A stretch of DNA of 7,556 nt from an uncultured Clostridiaceae bacterium (lineage in GTDB: Bacteria; Bacillota; Clostridia; Lachnospirales; Lachnospiraceae): assembly GCA_947175375.1 (NCBI GenBank), contig CAMWMT010000117.1, positions 1 through 7,556 of the forward strand. The letters run 5' to 3'. The position numbers and the translations under genes are program-made. The notes below the pieces were generated by a model. It did no database searches. It saw only the letters and a list, made by a program, of their open reading frames with translations, and was not told the DNA's origin. Positions 1-6,130 of this stretch are shown in pieces. How positions within the stretch are numbered: position 1 is the stretch's first letter; the number at the start of each line of letters is the position of its first letter.

Positions 1-94
1 CTGTATGGAGCGGTGCAGAAGTGAAGCACCTATGTTAAAAGACTGTGGGGACGGACATCTGGCGGCATGCTTTTTGTATGAGTAGGAAAAGGGT

Positions 95-123
95 TATGCT
101 GCCGGAGCAATCTGTTTTATAAT
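95..123 (+). promoter_or_regulatory. Probable promoter of pepT
   Basis: A perfect -10 hexamer TATAAT lies at 118-123. The best-placed -35, 17 bases upstream (95-100, TATGCT), is poor, so the promoter may be weak or activator dependent. A second possible -35, TTGTAT at 74-79, pairs with TATGCT as a -10 only at a short 15-base spacing. Transcription from the TATAAT would begin near 130, giving a leader of about 33 nt that carries the ribosome binding site GGAGG at 151-155. The -10 is embedded in an inverted repeat, described separately. The assignment rests on sequence match alone. Confidence 0.45.
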
Positions 124-129
124 AAACAG
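112..129. promoter_or_regulatory. Operator-like inverted repeat centred on the pepT -10 box
   Basis: The 18 bases CTGTTTTATAATAAACAG consist of two perfect 6-base inverted arms, CTGTTT (112-117) and AAACAG (124-129), enclosing the TATAAT. A dyad covering a -10 hexamer is the usual position for a repressor that blocks RNA polymerase. No regulator gene is seen beside it, so the identity of any binding protein is unknown. The spacer is A/T only, and an 18-base dyad of this kind can arise by chance in A/T-rich promoter DNA. Confidence 0.45.
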
Positions 130-162
130 GAAATATCATGTGTACAGAATGGAGGAAAAGGC

Positions 163-1389
163 ATGAATGTTGTGGACAGATTTTTATCATATGTAGCGGT
201 GGATACCACGTCGGATGGAAGAAACGCGACTTGCCCCAGCACTGAAAGGCAGTTGAATCTGGCACGTCTTCTGGAGAAAGAGCTGCCCCAGATCGGTGTA
301 AAGGATGTAGAAGTGGACGAAAACGGGTATGTGTATGGAACCATACCGGCAACAATTGAGAAACAGGTGCCGGTGCTGGGCTTTATTGCCCATATGGATA
401 CAGTGATCGACTGTGCCGGTGATAACATTAAGCCAAAGTTTGTGGAGGATTACGACGGGCAGGATATCGTGCTGAATGAGGAGCAGAATATTGTAATGAG
501 GGTCAGTGAATTCCCTGTTCTTAAGGAATATGCAGGCCACACGCTGATCACCACAGATGGAACCACTCTTTTAGGGGCAGATGACAAGGCCGGGATCGCA
601 GAGATCGTTACCATGGCAGAATATTTTATCAATCACCCTGAGATTCCCCACGGAGAGATTCGGATCGGCTTTACACCGGATGAGGAGATTGGCCGGGGAG
701 CCCACCGTTTCCAGGTGAAACGGTTTGGAGCAGATGTGGCTTATACGGTAGACGCAGGCAGACTGGGAGAGATCGAATACGAGAATTTCAACGGAGCTGC
801 CCTGACGGTGACAGTTCATGGCTGCAATATCCATCCGGGCGCGGCAAAACACAAAATGGTCAATTCCCTGCTGATCGGCATGGAGTTCCATAGCATGCTT
901 CCGGTGTTTGATAATCCCATGTATACGGAAAAGTATGAGGGCTTCTATCACCTGCACGGAATGTCCGGCAATGTGGAGGAGAGTGTCCTTCACTATCTGA
1001 TCCGGGATCATGACAAGAAAAAGTTCCAGGAGAAAAAGGCGCTGGCAGAGGAGATCGGCTGCTTCCTGAACCGGAAATACGGAGACGGCGTGGTAGATGT
1101 GGACATCAAGGATTCCTATTATAACATGCTGGAAAAGATCGAGCCTCACTGGTATCTGATCGATATTGCTAAAGAAGTTCTCGAGGAGCTGGGAACCACA
1201 CCGGTCTGCAAGGCCAGCCGGGGAGGCACTGACGGGGCTACTCTGTCCTTTATGGGGCTGCCCTGTCCCAATCTCTGTGCGGGAGGAAATAATATCCATG
1301 GACGTTACGAGTTTGCTTCCGTTCAGGATATAGAAGCGATCACAAAGATGCTGATCCGGATCGTGGAGAAGTTTGCCGAACGTGTATAA
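163..1389 (+). CDS. pepT: Peptidase T (tripeptide aminopeptidase)
   Basis: This cytoplasmic zinc aminopeptidase of family M20B removes the N-terminal residue from tripeptides. The 408-residue product has the normal family length. Metal and catalytic residues expected for PepT are visible: HMDT (H77, D79), GADDKAG (bridging D140), DEE at 173-175 (catalytic E174, metal E175), the aspartate of VDAG (D197) and NNIHGRYEF near the C terminus (H379). The central lid domain is marked by the NIHPGAAK-type motif at 222-229, YEGFYHL at 258-264 and DSYYNM at 317-322; RGGTDGA at 353-359 is also typical. The ATG at 163 is preceded by GGAGG with a 7-base gap and the protein starts where PepT proteins usually start. 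One departure: PepT normally has VDGG, while this protein has VDAG. The M20D gene follows 77 bases downstream with no terminator seen, so the two may be co-transcribed. Confidence 0.96.
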   Translation: MNVVDRFLSYVAVDTTSDGRNATCPSTERQLNLARLLEKELPQIGVKDVEVDENGYVYGTIPATIEKQVPVLGFIAHMDTVIDCAGDNIKPKFVEDYDGQDIVLNEEQNIVMRVSEFPVLKEYAGHTLITTDGTTLLGADDKAGIAEIVTMAEYFINHPEIPHGEIRIGFTPDEEIGRGAHRFQVKRFGADVAYTVDAGRLGEIEYENFNGAALTVTVHGCNIHPGAAKHKMVNSLLIGMEFHSMLPVFDNPMYTEKYEGFYHLHGMSGNVEESVLHYLIRDHDKKKFQEKKALAEEIGCFLNRKYGDGVVDVDIKDSYYNMLEKIEPHWYLIDIAKEVLEELGTTPVCKASRGGTDGATLSFMGLPCPNLCAGGNNIHGRYEFASVQDIEAITKMLIRIVEKFAERV

Positions 1390-1453
1390 TCTGTAGATGG
1401 GTTTATCCATTGGCTGTGGGAGCCGTACAGAATCAAATCCGAACATTTTAGTT

Positions 1454-1461
1454 GAGAGGTG
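1454..1461 (+). promoter_or_regulatory. Ribosome binding site that selects a TTG start at 1467
   Basis: GAGAGGTG ends five bases before TTG at 1467. An in-frame TTG at 1452 overlaps this Shine-Dalgarno sequence and has none of its own, so the protein most likely begins at 1467 with MNKYQETIE rather than with the five extra residues MRGEK. No in-frame ATG lies nearby: the first internal methionine comes after conserved sequence has begun. Confidence 0.75.
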
Positions 1462-1466
1462 AAAAA

Positions 1467-2777
1467 TTGAATAAGTATCAGGAAACGATAGAAACATATC
1501 TGGATGAGCATTTAAGCGAATTTTCCGTGTGCGCAAAAAAAATTCATGATTTTGCAGAACCCAGCTCCGAGGAATACAAGTCCTCTGCTCTTTTGTGTGA
1601 TCTGCTGGAGGAACATGGGTTTACTGTGGAGCGGGGGCTGAAAAATCAGAAAACGGCATTTCGGGCAGTCTATGGCAGCGGCCCTTTTCGAATCGGTTAT
1701 ATGTGTGAATATGATTCTCTGGCTACCCTTCATCAGGAGGATGTTCCTTACCCCTGCGGAAACGGCGGCTTTGGCCATGGCTGCGGCCATAATCTTCTGG
1801 GCGTGGGAAGTGCGGCTGCCGGGATTGCCATGAAAGAGCTGATCGAAAAGCACGGGCTTCCGGCAACGGTGGTGGTTTACGGGACTCCGGCGGAAGAAAC
1901 TCTGGAAGGCAAGACCATTATGATCGAAAACGGGTATTTCCGGGATGTGGATGTGTGCCTGGCATGGCATCCCCTGGATCATAATGACTGTGGGGAAGTA
2001 AAGTTTAAAGCCTGTGCGGCCATGACCATGACTTTTCATGGAGTAAAAGCGCATGCCTGCAATTGTCCGGAAAACGGAAGAAGTGCTCTGGATGCAGCCG
2101 AACTGACCAATGTAGGATGTAATTACCTGAGAGAACATATTGATCGGGACAGTTATCTTCACTACAGTTACATAAACGGAGGTGACCGGCCCAATATTGT
2201 GCCGGATTACGCAAAGCTCTGGTATATGGTTAGGGCCTATACCTTTGACCAGATGCGCATGCTGGTGGAACGGATCAAAAAAGTCGCCCAGGGTGCCTGC
2301 ATGATGACCGATACCACCGTGGAATTTGAGATCATTGGAGAAAACCATGACAGCAAACTGAATTTCCAGCTGGCATCCCTGGCATACGATTGTATGAAAC
2401 AGATTGGGCCGCCTGCCTTCACCGAGGAGGAAAAGGCCTATGCGAAGACGATTGCCCAGGCAATTGGGATTCCTGGCGTAGACGGGGAACTGGATGAGGG
2501 ACTGGTAGTGCCGGACAGGACCATAAAGAAAGACAATGGATCCAGTGATGTAGCGGATGTGAGCCAGATCGTGCCTGTAGTCAACATTAATACAGCCTGC
2601 TATGGACGGCGTACGCCGAACCACAGCTGGGCTATTACGGTTCAGACCGATAAGCCGGCGGCTTACAAGGGAATGAATTTCGCGTCAAAGGTACTGGCCC
2701 TTATGGGTGCCAGACTTGCCACCGAACCCGAACTGTACCGGCAGGTAAGGGAAGAGTTTGAGGGAAAGATTTCCTAA
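1467..2777 (+). CDS. M20D-family amidohydrolase, AbgB-like (p-aminobenzoyl-glutamate hydrolase type)
   Basis: The 436-residue product is a predicted cytoplasmic metal-dependent amidohydrolase that cleaves an acyl or aromatic acid from an amino acid. Motifs in order: EYDSL (81-85), GHGCGHNLLG (103-112, metal ligands expected at C106 and H108), GTPAEET (139-145, catalytic E143 and metal E144), AWHP (166-169, H168), a dimerisation/lid segment beginning with FHGVKAHA (190-197) and GRSALDA (204-210), and the C-terminal RRTPNHSW (381-388, H386). These follow the E. coli AbgB pattern (GHGCGHNLLG, TPAEE, WHP, AAHAANSP, GRSALDA) closely, so M20D membership is secure. The true substrate is inferred only; indole-acyl amino acids, p-aminobenzoyl-glutamate or other N-acyl amino acids and dipeptides are all possible. 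The partner AbgA and transporter AbgT are not seen in this window. Translation probably starts at TTG. It is likely co-transcribed with pepT. Confidence 0.9.
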   Translation: MNKYQETIETYLDEHLSEFSVCAKKIHDFAEPSSEEYKSSALLCDLLEEHGFTVERGLKNQKTAFRAVYGSGPFRIGYMCEYDSLATLHQEDVPYPCGNGGFGHGCGHNLLGVGSAAAGIAMKELIEKHGLPATVVVYGTPAEETLEGKTIMIENGYFRDVDVCLAWHPLDHNDCGEVKFKACAAMTMTFHGVKAHACNCPENGRSALDAAELTNVGCNYLREHIDRDSYLHYSYINGGDRPNIVPDYAKLWYMVRAYTFDQMRMLVERIKKVAQGACMMTDTTVEFEIIGENHDSKLNFQLASLAYDCMKQIGPPAFTEEEKAYAKTIAQAIGIPGVDGELDEGLVVPDRTIKKDNGSSDVADVSQIVPVVNINTACYGRRTPNHSWAITVQTDKPAAYKGMNFASKVLALMGARLATEPELYRQVREEFEGKIS

Positions 2778-2837
2778 AGGATTTGAAAGAAAAATAATGA
2801 GTGCCTGGAAAAATACGTTCCGTGGGCTGTGTGCTCT

Positions 2838-3389
2838 TCAAAGCAGGGCAGGTGGCCTGCAGGACGGATTTTCGGGCACTTTCTTACAATAGATCCTCCG
2901 GGGCAGTCCCCCATATTTTTCCTTTGTCATCATTAGCCGATACCCGTTTGCTTCCAGCGACCGATAGCTTGCCGGATTTTCCGGAGATACCGTCGCCATA
3001 AGATACTGGAATTTTTCCTGATCGATCATGTGTTCCGCGTACTGCAGCATCTGGATCTGCAGATGATGCCCCCTGTATTCCGGCAAAACCACTGCCGATT
3101 CCATATGGGCCACTTTGTAAAGTTCTTCTTCCGGCAGCCCCAGGTCCCTTCCCAGATTGTCTTCTGCATCCATGGGATATCTGACCATAAAGTTTCCAAC
3201 CATCTTTCCTTGCGGATCACACACAACAACCATAAATCCCTCTGCCTCGAGGTGTGCCTGAATATAGTCGGGATCCGAGGTGACAAATAATGTTTTGTCG
3301 TCCAGTCTCTCATAGACCTCCTGCATCACCTGATAGATTTCATCTGCATCTTCCTTTTTTGCTGTTCTTAAAATCCATGTATCTTTCAT
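2838..3389 (-). CDS. GNAT-family N-acetyltransferase
   Basis: The 183-residue product is a predicted acetyl-CoA-dependent transferase; its substrate is not recognisable. The fold runs from the N-terminal strand ILRTAKKEDADEI (6-18), through strand pairs near 51-70, to the acetyl-CoA motif around 96-115 (MESAVVLPEYRGHHLQ) and the second signature SPENPASYRSLEANGY (135-150). In the usual R-x-x-G-x-G/A loop the central glycine is replaced by histidine (R106-G107-H108-H109). I chose the ATG at 3389 because a GGAGAGGAAG ribosome site precedes it and the GNAT fold begins directly after it; an in-frame ATG at 3422 would add 11 unconserved residues. The gene converges on the M20D gene with a 60-base gap and no clear terminator, and diverges from tex. 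Confidence 0.87.
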   Translation of the reverse strand: MKDTWILRTAKKEDADEIYQVMQEVYERLDDKTLFVTSDPDYIQAHLEAEGFMVVVCDPQGKMVGNFMVRYPMDAEDNLGRDLGLPEEELYKVAHMESAVVLPEYRGHHLQIQMLQYAEHMIDQEKFQYLMATVSPENPASYRSLEANGYRLMMTKEKYGGLPRRIYCKKVPENPSCRPPALL

Positions 3390-3429
3390 CGCAGTTTCTT
3401 CCTCTCCATAAGAATCATGCATTTAAAAT

Positions 3430-3458
3430 ATCATACAGGAAGGAGGTTGGATCCGCAA
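3430..3458 (-). promoter_or_regulatory. Probable promoter of the GNAT gene
   Basis: On the minus strand TTGCGG (3453-3458) and TATGAT (3430-3435) are separated by 17 bases. The -10 matches consensus at five of six positions and the -35 at three. Transcription would start near 3423 and give a leader of about 34 nt, which fits the chosen start at 3389 and argues against a start at 3422. Confidence 0.42.
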
Positions 3459-3523
3459 GCAATTCCCTGTACAACTTTTCCTGATTCCGGGGATGTTTTA
3501 TATTCCAGGTTGGCAAATATCCC

Positions 3524-3552
3524 TTGCTTGAAAATGGTGAATTGGATAAAAT
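3524..3552 (+). promoter_or_regulatory. Possible upstream promoter of tex
   Basis: TTGCTT (3524-3529) and TAAAAT (3547-3552) are spaced by 17 bases. Both hexamers are partial matches. It would act in tandem with the stronger candidate 42 bases downstream. Its closeness to that better promoter makes it uncertain. Confidence 0.28.
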
Positions 3553-3565
3553 AGTCAGAGGTCGA

Positions 3566-3594
3566 TTGCAGAAATAAGAGAATTCATATATAAT
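3566..3594 (+). promoter_or_regulatory. Probable main promoter of tex
   Basis: A perfect -10 TATAAT (3589-3594) follows TTGCAG (3566-3571) at the ideal 17-base spacing; the -35 keeps only the TTG of consensus. The start would fall near 3601, leaving a leader of about 98 nt before the ATG. No stable stem was seen in this leader. Confidence 0.5.
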
Positions 3595-3698
3595 GGGAAG
3601 AACGCGATGCAGTGTCGGACATTATCGAGTGCAAAGTTTTCTGATGGCATGCAGATGAAACTGAGAGAGAAAAACATATAAGAGTATAGAGGAGTAAC

Positions 3699-5840
3699 AT
3701 GGATATTTTACAAAAACTGACCGAAGAGTTACAGGTAAAAAAATGGCAGGTGGAAGCTGCCGTGAATCTGATCGATGAGGGAAATACGATACCCTTTATC
3801 TCCCGTTACCGGAAGGAAGTAACGGGAGCCCTGAATGACGAGCAACTCCGGAAGCTGGACGAGCGTCTCACCTATCTGCGCAATCTGGAGGATAAAAAAG
3901 CCCAGGTTCTGTCCAGTATTGAGGAGCAGGGCAAGCTGACAGAGGAGCTGCGTGCCCAGATCGAAGCGGCCCAGACTCAGGTGGCGGTGGACGATCTGTA
4001 CCGTCCTTATCGTCCCAAACGTCGGACCCGTGCCACTATGGCAAAAGAAAAGGGACTGGAAGGTCTGGCGAATATCATCCTTCTGCAGATGACGAAGAAC
4101 CCGTTGGAGGAAGAAGCGAAAAGCTATCTGTCCGAAGAAAAAGGAGTGACGACGGTAGAGGAAGCTTTGGCAGGAGCGAAGGATATTATTGCTGAGAGTA
4201 TCTCAGATGAAGCAGACCACCGTACTTATATTCGAAATATTACGTTAAAAGAAGGAACGATCACATCGGAAGCAAAAGACGAAAAGAAAGAATCGGTCTA
4301 TGAAAATTATTATCACTTCAGTCAGCCGCTGAACAAAATGGTGGGACACCGGACTCTGGCATTGAACCGGGGAGAGGCAGAGAAGATCCTGACGGTGAAG
4401 ATCGAAGCGCCGGAAGAAAAGATTCTGCGCTATCTGGAGAAGCAGGTCATCACAAGAGACAATCCCAATACCTCCGGTGCGTTGAAGGAGACAATTGCGG
4501 ACAGCTATAACCGTCTGATCGCTCCCGCCATCGAGCGGGAGATCCGTAATCTCCTGACGGAACAGGCAGAGGAGGGCGCCATCCAGGTCTTCGGGAAGAA
4601 TCTGGAGCAGCTCCTGATGCAGCCGCCCATCGCCGGGCAGACGGTCCTTGGCTGGGACCCGGCGTTCCGTACCGGATGCAAGCTGGCAGTAGTAGATCCT
4701 ACTGGCAAGGTGCTGGATACCGTGGTCATCTATCCAACTGCACCACAGAATAAAGTAAGAGAAGCAAAGACGATATTGAAGAAGCTGATTGAGAAATACC
4801 ATATCACACTGATCTCCCTCGGCAACGGTACTGCTTCCAGAGAGTCCGAGCAGGTCATCGTGGAACTGTTCAAGGAGATTCCGCAGAAAGTGCAATATGT
4901 GATCGTCAGTGAAGCAGGAGCGTCTGTCTATTCCGCGAGCAAGCTGGCAACGGAGGAATTCCCGAACTTTGACGTGGGACAGAGAAGTGCAGCATCCATT
5001 GCCAGAAGGCTCCAGGACCCGCTGGCGGAGCTGGTGAAGATCGATCCAAAGGCCATTGGGGTAGGGCAGTATCAGCATGATATGAATCAGAAGCGTCTGA
5101 GCGAAGCCCTTGGAGGCGTAGTGGAGGATTCCGTGAATAAAGTGGGGGTGGACCTGAACACGGCATCTGCGCCTCTTCTGGAATACATCTCCGGCATTAC
5201 AAAGACACTAGCAAAAAATATCGTGGCCTACCGGGAAGCCAACGGCCGTTTTGCAGACCGTCGTCAGCTTCTGAAGGTGCCGAAGCTGGGGCCAAAGGCA
5301 TACGAACAGTGTGCCGGTTTCCTTCGCATCACAGGGGGGACGAATCCTCTGGATACGACTAGTGTGCATCCGGAGAGTTATGAGGCAGCCATGAAGTTGC
5401 TCACCTCTCTCGGCTATTCCGCAGAAGATATCATAAACGGAGGCCTGAAAGGAATCTCCAAAAAGGTTAGCAAACCAAAACAGATGGCCGAAGAACTGGG
5501 AGTCGGAGAGTTGACCCTGAAGGATATCGTTGCAGAACTGGAGAAGCCAGCCAGAGATCCGAGGGATGAGATGCCCCGTCCGGTGCTCCGGAGCGATGTG
5601 CTGGATATGAAGGACCTGACTCCGGGCATGGTACTGAAAGGGACTGTGCGCAATATCATTGACTTTGGCGCGTTTGTGGACATCGGCGTCCATCAGGACG
5701 GACTGGTTCATATCTCCCAGATGTGTGACCGATATATCAAACATCCTTTGGAAGTGGTAAAAGTGGGAGATATCGTGGAAGTAAAAGTTATCAGCGTGGA
5801 CCTGGCGAAAAAGCGGATTGCGCTGACCATGAAAATATGA
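3699..5840 (+). CDS. tex: Tex, S1-domain RNA-binding transcription accessory protein
   Basis: Tex is a conserved cytoplasmic nucleic-acid-binding protein related to the core of eukaryotic Spt6; it is implicated in transcription and RNA metabolism, but its exact role is unsettled. The 713-residue product is full length for the Firmicutes form. Visible in order: the N-terminal helical Tex domain with FISRYRKEVTGAL (33-45) and YRPYRPKRRTRATMAKEKGL (101-120); the YqgF/RuvC-like domain, starting LGWDPAFRTGCKLAVVD (317-333), with LGNGTASRESE (374-384) and VSEAGASVYSASKLA (403-417); the linker DPKAIGVGQYQHDM (449-462); helix-hairpin-helix repeats including VEDSVNKVGVDLNTAS (475-490) and the KVPKLGPKAYEQCAGFLRI stretch (526-544); and a C-terminal S1 domain from about 641 (GMVLKGTVRNIIDFGAFVDI). 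The ATG has GAGGAG four bases upstream. The gene stands alone between its own promoter region and the repeat block. Confidence 0.97.
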   Translation: MDILQKLTEELQVKKWQVEAAVNLIDEGNTIPFISRYRKEVTGALNDEQLRKLDERLTYLRNLEDKKAQVLSSIEEQGKLTEELRAQIEAAQTQVAVDDLYRPYRPKRRTRATMAKEKGLEGLANIILLQMTKNPLEEEAKSYLSEEKGVTTVEEALAGAKDIIAESISDEADHRTYIRNITLKEGTITSEAKDEKKESVYENYYHFSQPLNKMVGHRTLALNRGEAEKILTVKIEAPEEKILRYLEKQVITRDNPNTSGALKETIADSYNRLIAPAIEREIRNLLTEQAEEGAIQVFGKNLEQLLMQPPIAGQTVLGWDPAFRTGCKLAVVDPTGKVLDTVVIYPTAPQNKVREAKTILKKLIEKYHITLISLGNGTASRESEQVIVELFKEIPQKVQYVIVSEAGASVYSASKLATEEFPNFDVGQRSAASIARRLQDPLAELVKIDPKAIGVGQYQHDMNQKRLSEALGGVVEDSVNKVGVDLNTASAPLLEYISGITKTLAKNIVAYREANGRFADRRQLLKVPKLGPKAYEQCAGFLRITGGTNPLDTTSVHPESYEAAMKLLTSLGYSAEDIINGGLKGISKKVSKPKQMAEELGVGELTLKDIVAELEKPARDPRDEMPRPVLRSDVLDMKDLTPGMVLKGTVRNIIDFGAFVDIGVHQDGLVHISQMCDRYIKHPLEVVKVGDIVEVKVISVDLAKKRIALTMKI

Positions 5841-5847
5841 TACGATT

Positions 5848-5876
5848 TTGCTATATCACGTGAATAAAAATAGTAT
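5848..5876 (+). promoter_or_regulatory. Possible promoter of the 6131-tsaE-tsaB operon
   Basis: TTGCTA (5848-5853) and TAGTAT (5871-5876) are spaced by 17 bases, each matching consensus at four of six positions. If used, transcription would begin near 5883 and the palindromic repeats would form an untranslated leader of about 250 nt. Read-through from tex is the alternative, since no rho-independent terminator was found after the tex stop; the TCACGTGA palindrome at 5856-5863 is too short and lacks a T tract. Confidence 0.3.
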
Positions 5877-5906
5877 CTGCCCGAGAATGCCCGGAAGATG
5901 TGGAAG
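5866..5906. repeat. Internally deleted copy of the 102-bp repeat
   Basis: This 41-base segment aligns with both ends of the full repeat: its first part (TATCTGCCCGAGAATGCC, 5874-5891) matches the head and its end (GATGTGGAAG, 5897-5906) matches the tail GATGCGGAAC. About 61 internal bases, containing the whole central hairpin, are missing. It directly abuts the first full copy, so the array is truncated copy, full copy, full copy. Its first bases before 5872 no longer match well. Confidence 0.7.
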
Positions 5907-6008
5907 TTTAACAGCATCTGCCCGAGAACTCCCGGAAGGATTTCCGGATGCGGATGCATGCGGAAATCCTTCCAGATAAAATGGGATTCGAAGAGGCAGA
6001 TGCGGAAC
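5907..6008. repeat. 102-bp palindromic tandem repeat, copy 1
   Basis: The unit begins TTTAACAGCATCTGCC and ends GGCAGATGCGGAAC. It is a long imperfect palindrome. The outer arms GCATCTGCC (5914-5922) and GGCAGATGC (5995-6003) pair perfectly over 9 bases. GAA-TCCC (5926-5933, one bulged C) pairs with GGGATTC (5983-5989). The central arms GGAAGGATTTCCG (5934-5946) and CGGAAATCCTTCC (5961-5973) pair perfectly over 13 bases, and ATGC/GCAT closes a GGAT tetraloop (5948-5959) after one G-G mismatch. There is no T tract after the stem, so it does not look like a classical terminator. It is about 95% identical to copy 2 (5 differences). Confidence 0.93.
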
Positions 6009-6110
6009 TTTAACAGCATCTGCCCGAGAATGCCGGGAAGGATTTCCGGATGCGGATGCATGCGGAAATGCTTCCAGATAAAAGGGGATTCGAAGAGGCA
6101 GATGCGGAAC
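6009..6110. repeat. 102-bp palindromic tandem repeat, copy 2
   Basis: This is a head-to-tail copy of the preceding unit. The outer arms at 6016-6024 and 6097-6105 are intact. The central arms (6036-6048 and 6063-6075) carry one mismatch caused by G at 6070. The middle stem is re-registered: GAAT (6028-6031) pairs with ATTC (6088-6091) and CC with GG, again with a single bulge. The unit is followed by TTTAA (6111-6115), the first bases of a third unit, which then runs into the AGGAGG (6117-6122) of the next gene. The repeat boundary therefore sits right at the translation start region. Confidence 0.93.
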
Positions 6111-6130
6111 TTTAATAGGAGGAAAAATAT

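Larger units (their letters stand above)
3390..3698. other. Divergent intergenic region between the acetyltransferase gene and tex
   Basis: This 309-base gap holds likely promoters on both strands, annotated separately, and the tex ribosome site GAGGAG at 3689-3694. No riboswitch, RNA gene or terminator hairpin was recognised. On the minus strand, one frame is open from about 3621 down to a TGA at 3415-3417. Its last 21 codons read EKLYRELLADPTSFLYDILNA, which looks protein-like but has no ATG in frame. This could be a decayed gene end or chance. Confidence 0.5.

Noticed and set aside
1..24. Possible 3' end of an upstream + strand gene (LYGAVQK, stop at 22-24)
   Set aside because: All three + frames close within the first 90 bases and seven codons are too few to tell which, if any, is real.
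12..30. Inverted repeat GGTGC/GCACC as a terminator for an upstream gene
   Set aside because: Only a 5-bp stem with a 9-base loop and no T tract follows.
571..1536. Long minus-strand open frame of 321 codons opposite pepT
   Set aside because: It lies antisense to a clearly conserved pepT, has no family features and no ribosome site; similar antisense shadows occur opposite the M20D gene and tex.
2778..2870. Bidirectional terminator between the convergent M20D and GNAT genes
   Set aside because: The only stems found are GGAA/TTCC around 2810-2822 and GCAGG/CCTGC at 2848-2860 inside the GNAT gene. Both are short and neither has a suitable T tract.
3438..3446. Strong Shine-Dalgarno-like GGAAGGAGG on the + strand
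   Set aside because: The following TTG is directly adjacent with no spacing, and the frame ends after about 35 codons with no recognisable protein.
5930..5982. Rho-independent terminator of tex
   Set aside because: The stem is strong but is followed by AGATAAAA rather than a run of T on the + strand, and it lies about 90 bases past the tex stop.
5907..6110. CRISPR array
   Set aside because: The repeated unit is 102 bp with no unique spacers between copies, and no cas gene is present.
6090..6116. Promoter TTCGAA, 16 bases, TTTAAT just before the 6131 gene
   Set aside because: Transcription would start around 6123, after the AGGAGG, which would remove the ribosome site.
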